64,000 nt of DNA from Paraburkholderia hospita (lineage in GTDB: Bacteria > Pseudomonadota > Gammaproteobacteria > Burkholderiales > Burkholderiaceae): the NCBI RefSeq assembly GCF_002902965.1, contig NZ_CP026108.1, positions 907,217-971,216 of the forward strand, read 5' to 3'. Below, one piece after another: positions 35,785 through 44,585 of this stretch. Every line of letters starts with the position of its first letter. Within the stretch, counting starts at the first letter, position 1. The notes below the pieces were generated by a model. The model was not told where the DNA came from. It worked only from the letters and a program-made list of their open reading frames with translations, and did no database searches. The position numbers and the translations under genes are program-made.

Positions 35785-37664
35785 GCGGCCTCCGGTGTCA
35801 TCAGTTTCTCTTGCGCGTCAAGCAGTCGTTGCAGCGTCTGTGCCTCGATGCGGCTCTCGACGCTCGCCTCATCGACAGCGCGCAGCTTCTCGACCATGGC
35901 CTGCTGCGCCTTGATCACGCGCTGAAGCTTCGACGGCACGACGACGAGGTTACGGCAGTTCGATTCAAGGCAATCCAGACGCATCCAGTCGAGCGGCGTC
36001 GACTTGCACGGCTCGACGCTGGCGCAGCCGCCCAGCACCGTCTCGTGGTACGCCAGTTCGCCCTTCCCGAACATCCTCACCGTCTGCTCGCGTGAGTAGA
36101 CCGACACAGGCGACGCCTGCACAGCACGGCTCTGTGTCCATGCTGCGTGCCCGCCGAACAGCCGCTCGTCAGAGAACAGCACCTGCTCAGCGTACGCAAG
36201 GTACTCGGACAGGCCCTGTGCCTCGGCCCATTCCTTCGCGAAGTGAGCCTTGTCGGTGTCGGTGAAGTCCTTCGCAAACGCCGAGCCACGAGCGTAGTAC
36301 ATGCTCATTTCCTGCGTGATGTGCTGCAACTGACGCTTGAGCGTCGGCAGCGTGACGAGGCCGCTGCGTTGCGCATACAGCGCGAGCGAGCGGCGAAGCT
36401 GATGACGCGTAAACGGCCACTGCTGCCCGACCGCGTACTTCGGTTCGTCTTCCCATGCGCGGTGCATGTCGACACGCTTCAGTTCAGCAATGTCCTCGGG
36501 CGTGATCGTCGGGAAGACGCGCTTACGAAAAGCTTCGACTTCGCTATGTATGGTACTGGGCGCCCGGTTTGCCACGTACTTAAGATGCAGACCCATCCGA
36601 CAGAACAGCAGGTGGGAACCGTCCGTCGATTCGGCGTAGCCTGTTGCGCTGTGCGCACGGTGCGCCTCGCCCGACAGCCGCTGTGCGAGCCTGACGGCGC
36701 GAGCACCGAGCGGGCTCGTCACCCAGCATGCGCGTTTGGGACGCCCGCCGGACAGCTTGGTCGTCACGCCCTCGATGGCGTAGTGCGTCACACCATCCAG
36801 CCGGGTTTCGCTTAGACAGTCGTACGGCAGGTTCTCTGCTTCCATCGCGCGCATGCCGGTGAACGACAGGATGACAAGCTGGCATAACGCGCTGATCGAC
36901 GCCACAAGCGACAAGACGACGTAAAGGGAGTCCTTGCAGCCGAAATGGACAGCAGCCGTCTTCAGTGCGGCACAGACGTCGGGGCGTTCGCCAGCGTATG
37001 CGCGCGCGAGGTAGTCCGACAGCGCGTTCGCGACGCTCTCAGCGATCCCGAGGTCATGCTCGCACGTCGACAGGAAGTGCTGGTAGATCCGCGTCGGGAT
37101 GACCGGGTATTGTGAGTTTCCGGCGCGTGGCGCGGAGCGTTCGAGCAGAGGCTTATGCAGTTGCGCCAATGGCACGCGCAGCCCTGTTGCCTCGGCGCCC
37201 ACCCGGTGAAGCTTCGCCAGAATCGAATGAAGGCGTTGGGCCTTCATGTCCATCCCTGCTTGTGCCGCATAGTCCAGAACAACGGCGACGTTGGATAGCC
37301 CCTCATAAAGGGTAAGCTGGTGTTCGGCGGCAAAGAAAGCAAAGTCCTTCAGGTAAACTGAACAAGCTAGAAGCGTACTGGACGCCGGTACCGTCTCGGT
37401 CGCTTCGTGCATCAGAAAGTACATGAGCTGCTTCCACTGACGCGCAGTCGTGTCTGAAAGGATGCGGCCGGCGTCGTTAAGCGGGTGACCCCTAAAGTGG
37501 ATATGGGTGCGGCGCGATCCAATCGTGTATGCACGGATGTCCCAGGCGTCGTCACCAAACAGCGAAGCGGGATGTCCATCCGTGTCGCGCGCGACGACCG
37601 CATCGTCTTCGATGCGATACCAGTCGGGGCGCTCGGCGAGCGCCGCGATCAGCGTATTGTTCAT
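35781..37664 (-). CDS. ginC: GinC, large tyrosine recombinase of the GInt
   Basis: 627 residues. A long N-terminal region precedes a catalytic domain with Arg I in SFTGMRAMEAENLPYDC (near residue 273), HxxR in FTRHQLRRSLALYAQ and the C-terminal Tyr region ITQEMSMYYARGSAFAKDF. The tail has Cys pairs (LGGCASVEPCKSTPLDWMRL, DCLESNCRNLVVVPSK) suggesting a zinc site. All key residues of the tyrosine recombinase set seem present. It would cut and rejoin island ends with GinA and GinB. ATGA overlaps both neighbours. Confidence 0.82.
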   Translation of the reverse strand: MNNTLIAALAERPDWYRIEDDAVVARDTDGHPASLFGDDAWDIRAYTIGSRRTHIHFRGHPLNDAGRILSDTTARQWKQLMYFLMHEATETVPASSTLLACSVYLKDFAFFAAEHQLTLYEGLSNVAVVLDYAAQAGMDMKAQRLHSILAKLHRVGAEATGLRVPLAQLHKPLLERSAPRAGNSQYPVIPTRIYQHFLSTCEHDLGIAESVANALSDYLARAYAGERPDVCAALKTAAVHFGCKDSLYVVLSLVASISALCQLVILSFTGMRAMEAENLPYDCLSETRLDGVTHYAIEGVTTKLSGGRPKRACWVTSPLGARAVRLAQRLSGEAHRAHSATGYAESTDGSHLLFCRMGLHLKYVANRAPSTIHSEVEAFRKRVFPTITPEDIAELKRVDMHRAWEDEPKYAVGQQWPFTRHQLRRSLALYAQRSGLVTLPTLKRQLQHITQEMSMYYARGSAFAKDFTDTDKAHFAKEWAEAQGLSEYLAYAEQVLFSDERLFGGHAAWTQSRAVQASPVSVYSREQTVRMFGKGELAYHETVLGGCASVEPCKSTPLDWMRLDCLESNCRNLVVVPSKLQRVIKAQQAMVEKLRAVDEASVESRIEAQTLQRLLDAQEKLMTPEAA

Positions 37665-39541
37665 GCCACTCCCAATTCGTAAAGCTGATCAAGCTTGGTC
37701 GACCAGAAAGCGTCCAGATTTCCATTGATCTCAACGTCGTGCTCGATCTGACCAACCAGCGCGACGTCGCGCTTGCGCAGTTCATCCAGCAGGAAGTCAA
37801 CGCGCCGTAGCACCGCGCCGAACGAGCTCTCGTATTGCTCGAAGGAGCCAACCCGCCCGCTCACGAGCCTGACGCACTGACGGCAACTCAGCAGCTTGCG
37901 GATGTCGGTGGCGTCAGCGTGCACGCGGTACTGGTCGCAGAAGAGACACCCTTCGGTCGAGCGGCAGTCAGGCTGTACGGTTACCAAACCTGCGATTGGC
38001 GCAGGCTTGTGGAACTCGATGCAGACGCCCACCGCGCTCTTGATGGTGCCCGCCGGGTCGTTGCCGGCCTTCAGCACGGTTTTCTCGACTGAAGCGAGGA
38101 ATGCGCCCATCTCAGCCCTGTGCGCGGTGTCCGTGCCGTTCGAATACGAGCGCAGCGCCGTGGCCAAGGAGTGACCCATCAGCCTGGCTGCGACGACAGG
38201 GCCGTGATTGCTCACCGCCCAATCCTGCTTTGCCGCACGCCACTGACGTGCGCTAATGCGCGGCAGCACAATCCCGAGCGTACCGAGTCGACTGTAAAGC
38301 CGATCAAGGAATTGGATTGAGAGACCCGTTAGCCGCCGCAGCTGCGCATGATGCCCGAGTACGACGAACAACGTGTCACAGTCTGCGTCCTGGACAAGAT
38401 ACTTGCGCAATGCCAGATACGCCTTGAGCTTTGGCATGAAGGCCAGCGAGACGGTGAACGTAACTTCCATTCCACCTGCACGGTACTTAATCTCGCGAAA
38501 CTTCTGACGTACAACAGACGCATCCTGCAGGCTCGCGGCGAGCTCCGGGCTCCACTTCATTGCCAGCAGCTGCGCGAGGCTGACGCCCGTTTCAGCCAGA
38601 AACAGCGCGGCGAAGCAAAAGGCCGCCATCGAAGCGTGCGAGCGGCGGATCGGTGACTGTGCGTCCTCGTTGGCCGCTGTAAGATGTTTAGCCGTTAACC
38701 GCGCGACGGCCCACGAACGATTGCGAGGATTTTTAGTTCCACCGTCGGCCATGCGCCTGATGAGTTCTTCCCGGGTGCGCAGCTGTCCCGTCTCCAGGTT
38801 CCAGCCAAGCAAGCCGTTCGAGTCGTGCCCTGCACTACGGCCATGTGTGTGCGGAACAAGCCAAAGATTCTCACCTCGCGCCGTGGTCACGCGCACCGGA
38901 TATGGTTTGAAGTCGAGCACCAGCGCGCTGATGTTGCTGAAGAGTGCATCAGCCCACGCGAGCAAGGCGGCTTGTGCCTCGGCGTCGGGCACAACCGTCG
39001 GTGCACAAGCATACTGTTGCTGGCGCAGCACTCTCGCATCGGCGCAGAACTCGTCGTTTCTGAAGAACTCACGTAGCATCGACAACAGATTAGGCTGCAT
39101 GCGCGCGACGGGATTGTGGTTCAGGTTGCCCAGCGAGACCTGTTCACGCTTCTCACGAAAGTAACGATGAACCGCCTCCGCCGTAGCCTTCTCGTCACAG
39201 AGCACCTGATGCAAGCCCAGCCTGTCGGCCCAGTTGACGAAGTCAAGCACGCCGCGCAGAGCAAGATAGACCGTATTCGGACGCATTGCACCAAGGGTCA
39301 AGCGCTCGGAAAGCTGTTTCACCAGCATGCGTACGACCTTGGCGCGTTCGCTGCTGAAGCTTGTATGGTCGAAAGTGTGTCGTGTGTGCCGCGTGCTCGA
39401 CGTGTCGCGCGTCAGGTAGCAGATCTGCCCGATATCGGAACGATTGCTAATGCCTTCCCACTTGAGCAGCGCGCGCTCGGGATGCAGCAGCGTCGTGCCC
39501 TCCGTGAGCGGCATGTGCACTTCATCGTAGAGGCGCTTCAT
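37661..39541 (-). CDS. ginB: GinB, large tyrosine recombinase-like protein with altered active site
   Basis: 626 residues from ATG 39541, overlapping the ginA stop by ATGA; a frame upstream to 39598 is not needed. The core reads FLAETGVSLAQLLAMKW where active recombinases have TGxRxxE, so the first catalytic Arg is replaced. The HxxR box reads ISARQWRAAKQDW; the late His/Tyr region MGHSLATALRSYSNG is kept. A Cys cluster (CRSTEGCLFCDQYRVHADAT, LLSCRQCVRLV) lies near the end. It probably serves a structural or DNA-binding role in a three-recombinase complex (inference). The truncated second copy has the same substitutions. Confidence 0.78.
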   Translation of the reverse strand: MKRLYDEVHMPLTEGTTLLHPERALLKWEGISNRSDIGQICYLTRDTSSTRHTRHTFDHTSFSSERAKVVRMLVKQLSERLTLGAMRPNTVYLALRGVLDFVNWADRLGLHQVLCDEKATAEAVHRYFREKREQVSLGNLNHNPVARMQPNLLSMLREFFRNDEFCADARVLRQQQYACAPTVVPDAEAQAALLAWADALFSNISALVLDFKPYPVRVTTARGENLWLVPHTHGRSAGHDSNGLLGWNLETGQLRTREELIRRMADGGTKNPRNRSWAVARLTAKHLTAANEDAQSPIRRSHASMAAFCFAALFLAETGVSLAQLLAMKWSPELAASLQDASVVRQKFREIKYRAGGMEVTFTVSLAFMPKLKAYLALRKYLVQDADCDTLFVVLGHHAQLRRLTGLSIQFLDRLYSRLGTLGIVLPRISARQWRAAKQDWAVSNHGPVVAARLMGHSLATALRSYSNGTDTAHRAEMGAFLASVEKTVLKAGNDPAGTIKSAVGVCIEFHKPAPIAGLVTVQPDCRSTEGCLFCDQYRVHADATDIRKLLSCRQCVRLVSGRVGSFEQYESSFGAVLRRVDFLLDELRKRDVALVGQIEHDVEINGNLDAFWSTKLDQLYELGVA

Positions 39542-40989
39542 GATGCCACCGCGCAATCGAGGGCGAGCGTGACAAGCGTCGACAGGTGCGCACCCCACCC
39601 GTCCTGCACAGCGTCGAACAGCTTGCGGTTTTCGCGGTAGTCGAGGTAAATCTCAGTGGTAGACGGCCGGGCGTGCCACATCAACTGCCGCAACTGATCG
39701 AGTGCCCGGGTGTACTTCGTCTCATTTGCTGTCATCGTGTCGACCATGTTCAGCCCGTAAGTCGCGCGCAGGTCGTGGAAGCTGAACGCGTACCTGGGGT
39801 TGCCGAGCTTCACGCTCATCGTGGGCAACAGTTCGTCCCTGATGAACTGACGCACGGCCTGCCCCGTCTTGACGTGACGGCGTACGTGCGGGCCAGTGCT
39901 CACCGGGGCGCGCGACGCGCAGTCCTCGTAGAGCGGCGCACCGCGATGGCTCAGAAAGAGCGGCTGGTCGAAGTGATCGCCGCCATCTGCCATCTGGCGA
40001 CGCTTGCGCGCACGATCGCTGTGCACGTAGACGTACAGCCGCTCATAGAAACCACGCGGCAGGTGCAACACGCCCTTGACTCCGCGCTTCGTGTCGATGC
40101 CGGTACCTGGCCCGCAGGCGAGACGGATGTCGTCGCCGTGAAACCCGTCAGGCTTGTGCATCACGTGTTTCGCGCGCACGGTCAGTACCGTCTGGATGCG
40201 GGCGCCCGTCAACAGCGCGAACAGATGAACGAGCGTCATCTCGGTGTTGCCGAGTGCGGCTAACGATTCAATCAGCGCCGACTGCTCGGCAGAGGGGAGC
40301 GGGCGCAGGCGACCACCGTCCTGGATGTGATCGTCCCACGGGTCTTCTACGCGCCGGCCACTGATCGACAGGTCCGTGGTCTTGACTTCGATCACGCTGC
40401 TGAAGCCCTTCTGGTCCTTGAACTCGATGAAACGATCAGATTCGACCCACGGCGCGTTCGCGGGCTTGAAGCCTGCTTCGGTTATGAGCCAGCGATAGAA
40501 GCGCGCTACAGCACCCATACGACGCTTCGCGACACCCGCAGACAGGTCGCCTGCCTGCACGGCCAGCTTGATCGATGCGCTATAGCGGTAGGTCGGACGT
40601 TGCCGCTTGTTCACAGGGAAGACGAGCCAGTCGATACCCTCGTCATCCAGATAACGACGGAACGCTACCAGGTCGTCAGCGATGCTGGCGAACGTCAGCA
40701 TGTTCGGCGACGACTTCGACTCGATCATATCGATGAGCCAGAGGTTCGCCTCAGCCCACGGCGCACCGTCAGCAAGTCGGACAACGGGAAAGAGCGGGAA
40801 GGTGCCTGCGATCCACTTCGGGCGGGTGTCGCGTCGCTTGCCGGTCTCGGGGTCTGCGAGCGGGATCGTGTGATAGATGGTGCCGCCCTCGGGAGTGGTG
40901 ATACTGACCGGCGTCGCGCCGGGTGTGTCGCGGTCAACGACCTCGGTCAAGGGCAGTCGCCGGATGGTCGTTCGTCTTGCCGTCATCAT
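39538..40989 (-). CDS. ginA: GinA, tyrosine recombinase of the GInt
   Basis: 483 residues from ATG 40989, 7 bases after AGAGGAT; the frame is open to 41031. An N-terminal core-binding part (NMLTFASIADDLVAFRRYLD) precedes a catalytic domain with Arg I (LLTGARIQTVLTVRAKHV), HxxR (FSFHDLRATYGLNM), the second His (LMWHARPSTTEIYLDY) and the Tyr in YLDY. A complete active site, so this is the clearest active enzyme of the trio. First gene of the operon, about 85 bases from the island end; its promoter must lie within that space or in tnsB. Confidence 0.82.
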   Translation of the reverse strand: MMTARRTTIRRLPLTEVVDRDTPGATPVSITTPEGGTIYHTIPLADPETGKRRDTRPKWIAGTFPLFPVVRLADGAPWAEANLWLIDMIESKSSPNMLTFASIADDLVAFRRYLDDEGIDWLVFPVNKRQRPTYRYSASIKLAVQAGDLSAGVAKRRMGAVARFYRWLITEAGFKPANAPWVESDRFIEFKDQKGFSSVIEVKTTDLSISGRRVEDPWDDHIQDGGRLRPLPSAEQSALIESLAALGNTEMTLVHLFALLTGARIQTVLTVRAKHVMHKPDGFHGDDIRLACGPGTGIDTKRGVKGVLHLPRGFYERLYVYVHSDRARKRRQMADGGDHFDQPLFLSHRGAPLYEDCASRAPVSTGPHVRRHVKTGQAVRQFIRDELLPTMSVKLGNPRYAFSFHDLRATYGLNMVDTMTANETKYTRALDQLRQLMWHARPSTTEIYLDYRENRKLFDAVQDGWGAHLSTLVTLALDCAVAS

Positions 40990-41077
40990 GCAGATCCTCT
41001 GCTGTGTTTGTGCGGGCGTCCGCTTTAACACAGCCTGCGAGTATCAGGACATCGTTCTTCACTTGCGCATATAGCTC

Positions 41078-42219
41078 GAGAATATTGCCGCTACGACGTG
41101 ATCAAGACAATCGAGAATGCCCTTGAGCCTCACCATGCGCGGACATTCACGATAGCGGGCCTATCCCGCGGAACGCATGATGGCTTTCCGTCGGAACGAC
41201 TGCCGGAATTGGCCTATGCAACCTGGGAATGGATCAAGCTCGACAACGCGAAAGCAAATCTGGCGCAGGAGACATTGACAGCGTTATGCGAATTCGTCGG
41301 CTGCGTGGCGGACGCTGGACCGAAATATAGTCCCGATGAGCGGCCCTACATTGAGCGGTTCTTCGGCACGATTGCCAGCCGATTGTCGTCGCGATTGCCT
41401 GGCTACACCGGCTCGAATCCACGGGACTTGCGTCGGGCACTGGCTGATCCTAAAGGCGACCTGCGCCTTTACGTCTCCCTCGACGAACTTGGCGAACTGG
41501 TCGAGTACGCGATCGCCAACTATAACGGGACGCCGCACGCCGGGCTCAACAACGCGACGCCGCTCGAAGCAATGGAGTACTTCGTGCGCAGCGGACAAAA
41601 TCTGCTCGCCTGGCTCGCGGAACAGCGCCGCCGCACGCTCTGCCTCATGCAGTCGGCAAGGCGCTGCCGCGTTCGCGCCTATATTGGGCAGGGCGTGCGA
41701 CCTCACATCAATCTTTATCGTGTCCGCTACACAAACCGCGTGCTTGCCGCGAGCACGGATCTGATTGGCCAGCATCTACTGATTTATATGAACGCCGATG
41801 ATCTTCGTTCGGTACGGGCTTTCCTTGCCGATGGCACGGAATTAGGTGTACTGGATGCACAGGGCGCGTGGCAGTTAGTCCCGCATAACCTCAAGCTGCG
41901 TCAGGAAATCTGCCGGCAGTCAGGCAAGCGAGGACGGTTATCGGACTCGCACACCAATCCGATAGAAGCCTACGTTCAGCAGAAGCTCACACAGGCGAGG
42001 AAAACCCGGAAGGCCGCGACGGATCTCGCCCGTACGAAGCAGCTGCTGGCGTCAGCACCGAACGTACGTACACCTGTCGGTCCGGATCGCAAGGTCGAAA
42101 CTGCAGTTCCATGCGCGCAGTCAACGATGCAGACGCAAGCGAACGCCCTCGCCTCTCTCGCGCCACCTGCACCGGTGCGTCCACGAAAACTCTCAATCGG
42201 CACTGGCCAGGTCTTTTAA
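41078..42219 (+). pseudogene. tnsB: tnsB (transposase), 3' part
   Basis: Resumes REYCRYDVIKTIENALEPHH and carries the second Asp (WIKLDNAKANLAQETLTALC) and the Glu (KYSPDERPYIERFFGTI) of the DDE triad, then the C-terminal region ending PVRPRKLSIGTGQVF. Separated by the GInt from the first Asp, so no active transposase is made. TnsC follows 24 bp later with GGGGAG upstream. Confidence 0.85.
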
Positions 42220-42243
42220 CTTCATCACTCTGGGGAGTGCGTT

Positions 42244-43221
42244 ATGTCGCTAGAGATCCCGCGTCCGATCGATCCTTCGCTGCATCCGCTGGTCACCGGC
42301 AATTACCGTCTCGCCACACCCGCGATCGAAGGCTTCTACGAACTTGTCATGCGCTGTCTTCGTTACCGGATCATGGGCGCCCTCATCTATGGCCCGTCGC
42401 GAGTCGGAAAGACTCGTGCCATAGAGTACGTCCGCCGTCTGCTGGCAAGGGAGCATCCCAAGATCACCACGTACCATGCCCAGTGCGAGCACAAGCCGCG
42501 CCACGCCGAGGGCCCGTTTTTTGCGACCCTGCTGGAGGCCGTTGGCGATACGGCGCCGAACGCTGGCACGACATCGAGCAAACGAACACGACTCTCATTA
42601 CGCATCCGTGAGGCTGCCGCCCGGGCCGGAAGCGGCACCGTCATCCTGTTCTGCGACGAAGCCCAACGACTCAACGATCACGAGTATGAATGGCTACGCG
42701 ATGTACACGACGCGCTCGATCGCCAGCAGATCAAGCTTTTCACATTTCTCGTGGGACAGGAGGAGCTGCTCGCACAGAAGACGGCCCTTCAGGTTGCGCA
42801 CAAAACGCAGATCGTCGCACGTCTCATGGTCGAAGAACTGGCATTCGCCGGCATCCGCAACGCCGAGGATATCGCAACGTGCCTCAATGGATATGATCAG
42901 ACCGCCTATCCTGAATGCACCCCCCGGAGCTTCACCCGCTTCTATCTACCTCATGCCTTCGACGCGGGCTATCGACTGACAGGCGACGCAGCAACGCTAT
43001 GGCAGGCCTTCGAAGAGGCACACCACAAGGCGAGTTTGCCCGTACCGTTAGATTTGCCCATGGAGTCCTTCGCGCGCGCTGTCGAGATCGTGCTCAAGGA
43101 CAGCGAACTCAGGGACGCGCCGGGTTACTGCCCTGACACAGCCTTGTGGACTCACGCTGTTCGTCACTGCGGCTACGTTCAATCGCGCCATGCAACCGGT
43201 CGCGTCCTTGCCACCGTGTGA
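42244..43221 (+). CDS. tnsC: TnsC/TniB-like AAA+ ATPase (copy 1)
   Basis: 325 residues. Walker A GPSRVGKTRAIEYV (near residue 50), Walker B GTVILFCDEAQRLND and the sensor/arginine-finger region LFTFLVGQEELLAQKT fit the transposon regulator ATPases that link the target selector (TniQ) to TnsAB. About 85-90% like copy 2. It follows tnsB within 24 bp; its stop lies just before the tniQ GTG. Confidence 0.88.
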   Translation: MSLEIPRPIDPSLHPLVTGNYRLATPAIEGFYELVMRCLRYRIMGALIYGPSRVGKTRAIEYVRRLLAREHPKITTYHAQCEHKPRHAEGPFFATLLEAVGDTAPNAGTTSSKRTRLSLRIREAAARAGSGTVILFCDEAQRLNDHEYEWLRDVHDALDRQQIKLFTFLVGQEELLAQKTALQVAHKTQIVARLMVEELAFAGIRNAEDIATCLNGYDQTAYPECTPRSFTRFYLPHAFDAGYRLTGDAATLWQAFEEAHHKASLPVPLDLPMESFARAVEIVLKDSELRDAPGYCPDTALWTHAVRHCGYVQSRHATGRVLATV

Positions 43222-43225
43222 GACG

Positions 43226-43828
43226 GTGGCGCTCAGGGCGCCACGTTTCCCAATACTTGCATTTGGCGGGCGCGATCCTTCGCTCGGGAGCGTCTTCAAC
43301 CTCGGCTGGCTAATGCCGGGAGAGTCACTCCTGTCGATACTCTGGAAGTTCCGCTGCGCCAATGCGCTTCCAGCCGATTTTCTCGTCCAGAAGTTACTGC
43401 CGGATATCAATCCGTCCGTGGGAGCCGCGCCCGTGCGCAAGCTTTTCAAACCTAGGCATTTGCGTCAGCTGCTGCGCCTGCCAAAGAGTGTCCTGGATTT
43501 GTCGCTGCTAGACGCGTCTGCTTCCGATTACTATCATCCGGCGTTCCGCTTCTGTCGACAGTGCGCAGCGCACGGCTACCACAGTGTGCTCTACCAGCTA
43601 ACCGATGAACGATGCTGCCCTGTACATCGGCAAGCTCTCGAAACGCTCTGCCGCGATTGCGGAGGCAAGACGCCGTTCATCGTCAACACCCGCACGATCG
43701 ACGCGCCATTCCGATGCGTCGCTTGCCACTCGCACTTCAGCTACGGCCGCCTTCCGCTGGTCTCCACAATTCCTGTGATGAGCAGGCGGGAGCGGGCTGA
43801 AATCCGTCGCTGGTTCTACTACGGGTAA
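43226..43828 (+). CDS. tniQ: TniQ/TnsD-like target selector, short form (copy 1)
   Basis: 200 residues from GTG 43226 (equivalent to the GTG used in copy 2); ATG 43190 inside tnsC is less likely. WLMPGESLLSILWKFRCANA is the TniQ opening. Zinc ligands occur in FCRQCAAHGYHSVLYQLTDE, RCCPVHRQALETLCRDCGG and APFRCVACHSHFSY. It lacks the long C-terminal DNA-binding region of TnsD, so it is of the short TniQ class. It recruits TnsC to the target. Confidence 0.82.
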   Translation: MALRAPRFPILAFGGRDPSLGSVFNLGWLMPGESLLSILWKFRCANALPADFLVQKLLPDINPSVGAAPVRKLFKPRHLRQLLRLPKSVLDLSLLDASASDYYHPAFRFCRQCAAHGYHSVLYQLTDERCCPVHRQALETLCRDCGGKTPFIVNTRTIDAPFRCVACHSHFSYGRLPLVSTIPVMSRRERAEIRRWFYYG

Positions 43829-43978
43829 GCGGCAGCATGAGCGAAGCTTTCGCTTACCAAGCCGCCATCGTCGTTCTTGATGAGGACTACCGCGACACCG
43901 GCCGGTGACGAATTCATTTCGCTTCCGTAACCTATTGATAAAGCTAGATTTCTCTTGCCGTCGGCCGCGGATTTAGGC

Positions 43979-44028
43979 GAGTTGACAGAATTAATGCCGA
44001 GTTTGTGTCAAATTTATTCCGGTCTACG
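43979..44028. repeat. Right end of transposon copy 1
   Basis: GAGTTGACAGAATTAATGCC then TGTGTCAAATTTATTCCGGT CTACG. Two TnsB-type units; the outermost one is the inverted match to the left end at 33604. Confidence 0.7.
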
Positions 44029-44407
44029 AGTCTCGACATTGACGACGCGCGCCAATACATCAATCAGTTTCTCGTTGATCCTCAGCCGGTCTCTCAGTGG
44101 GTTATGAACCGGGCCGTGCCGCGAGGCGAACCTGGATGGCGGCCCTTTCGTGGTCCGCTGTTCGGTCAAGAGCCGCCAGGACGCATTGGCGGCCCTGAAG
44201 AAGTTCTTCGGCGACCTCGTGAATGCGCAGTACCTCGACCACAACGCCTTCGCCAAAGTCAAGGTCTTCCTCGGTAGCGAAACCGATGAGGCCGGCAATG
44301 TCAGGCGTGTCGCGGCCAAGCCTCGCATTCAGGCCGAGCGCAGCCTCACGAGAGAAGCGTGGACGTTCGCCATGAAGGTCCTTGACTCCCTGCCCGACTC
44401 CGACTCG
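44029..44407 (+). pseudogene. Tyrosine recombinase (phage-type integrase) core-binding fragment between the two transposons
   Basis: One frame reads SLDIDDARQYINQFLVDPQP and SQWVMNRAVPRGEPGWRPF; after a slip near 44145 another reads SVKSRQDALAALKKFFGDLV with NAQYLDHNAF and ends SLPDSDSR at the copy 2 end. This is the SAM-like N-terminal domain of a site-specific integrase, not of gin type. Both sides are cut precisely at transposon ends. Confidence 0.6.
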
Positions 44408-44545
44408 CGTAGGCCGTAATAATTTTGTCACTACCCTTCCCTAGCAACCACGGGCCAAAGCGCGATCGTGTTGTCACTTTTATTTCACTTCGAATCGCAA
44501 TGAAAGTGTCAACTCACGTAAGTCCGTATTAATTTTGTCAACTGG
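44408..44545. repeat. Left end of transposon copy 2 with TnsB-type repeats
   Basis: Terminal CGTAGGCCGTAATAATTTTG, then GTTGTCACTTTTATTTCACT, AAGTGTCAACTCACGTAAGT and CCGTATTAATTTTGTCAACT. Same order and spacing as in copy 1. Confidence 0.7.
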
Positions 44546-44585
44546 CCTCCTACACTTCGAATCCCGTCCGCAACCTATTGATCTT

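Larger units (their letters stand above)
35266..41073. mobile_element. Complete, cargo-less GInt (three tyrosine recombinases plus small partner) inside tnsB
   Basis: A 5.8-kb island holding only ginA, ginB, ginC and ginD, all on the minus strand with three ATGA overlaps. Ends were fixed by comparison with the intact tnsB of copy 2 and with the ginD-side end of the second gin operon, which also finishes ...CTTGCGCGTA (52809). Its layout fits the GInt class (three large tyrosine recombinases and one small protein in an operon); Tn554-type and RIT elements are related alternatives. GInts usually carry cargo; this one has about 85 bases beyond ginA and about 155 beyond ginD. Confidence 0.8.
33604..44028. 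mobile_element. Tn7-like transposon copy 1 (tnsA-tnsB-tnsC-tniQ), interrupted by a GInt
   Basis: The left end CGTAGACCGTAATGAATCTG (33604) and the right end ...ATTCCGGTCTACG (to 44028) are inverted repeats. Subterminal repeats of the type ATTAAATTTGTCA recur inside both ends (for example 33720-33740 and 43979-43998), as expected for TnsB binding sites. Between them lie tnsA (frameshifted), tnsB (split by the 5.8-kb GInt at 35266-41073), tnsC and tniQ. Apart from the GInt there is no cargo. No convincing target duplication flanks the ends. Confidence 0.8.

Noticed and set aside
35422..41031. RIT element or Tn554 as the identity of the four-gene recombinase operon
   Set aside because: Protein sizes (483, 626, 627, 120) and the three recombinases plus small coiled-coil partner fit GInts better; RITs have three smaller recombinases and Tn554 has two.
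33599..44033. Five-base target duplication around transposon copy 1
   Set aside because: The flanks CAAGC and AGTCT do not match; the same holds for copy 2.
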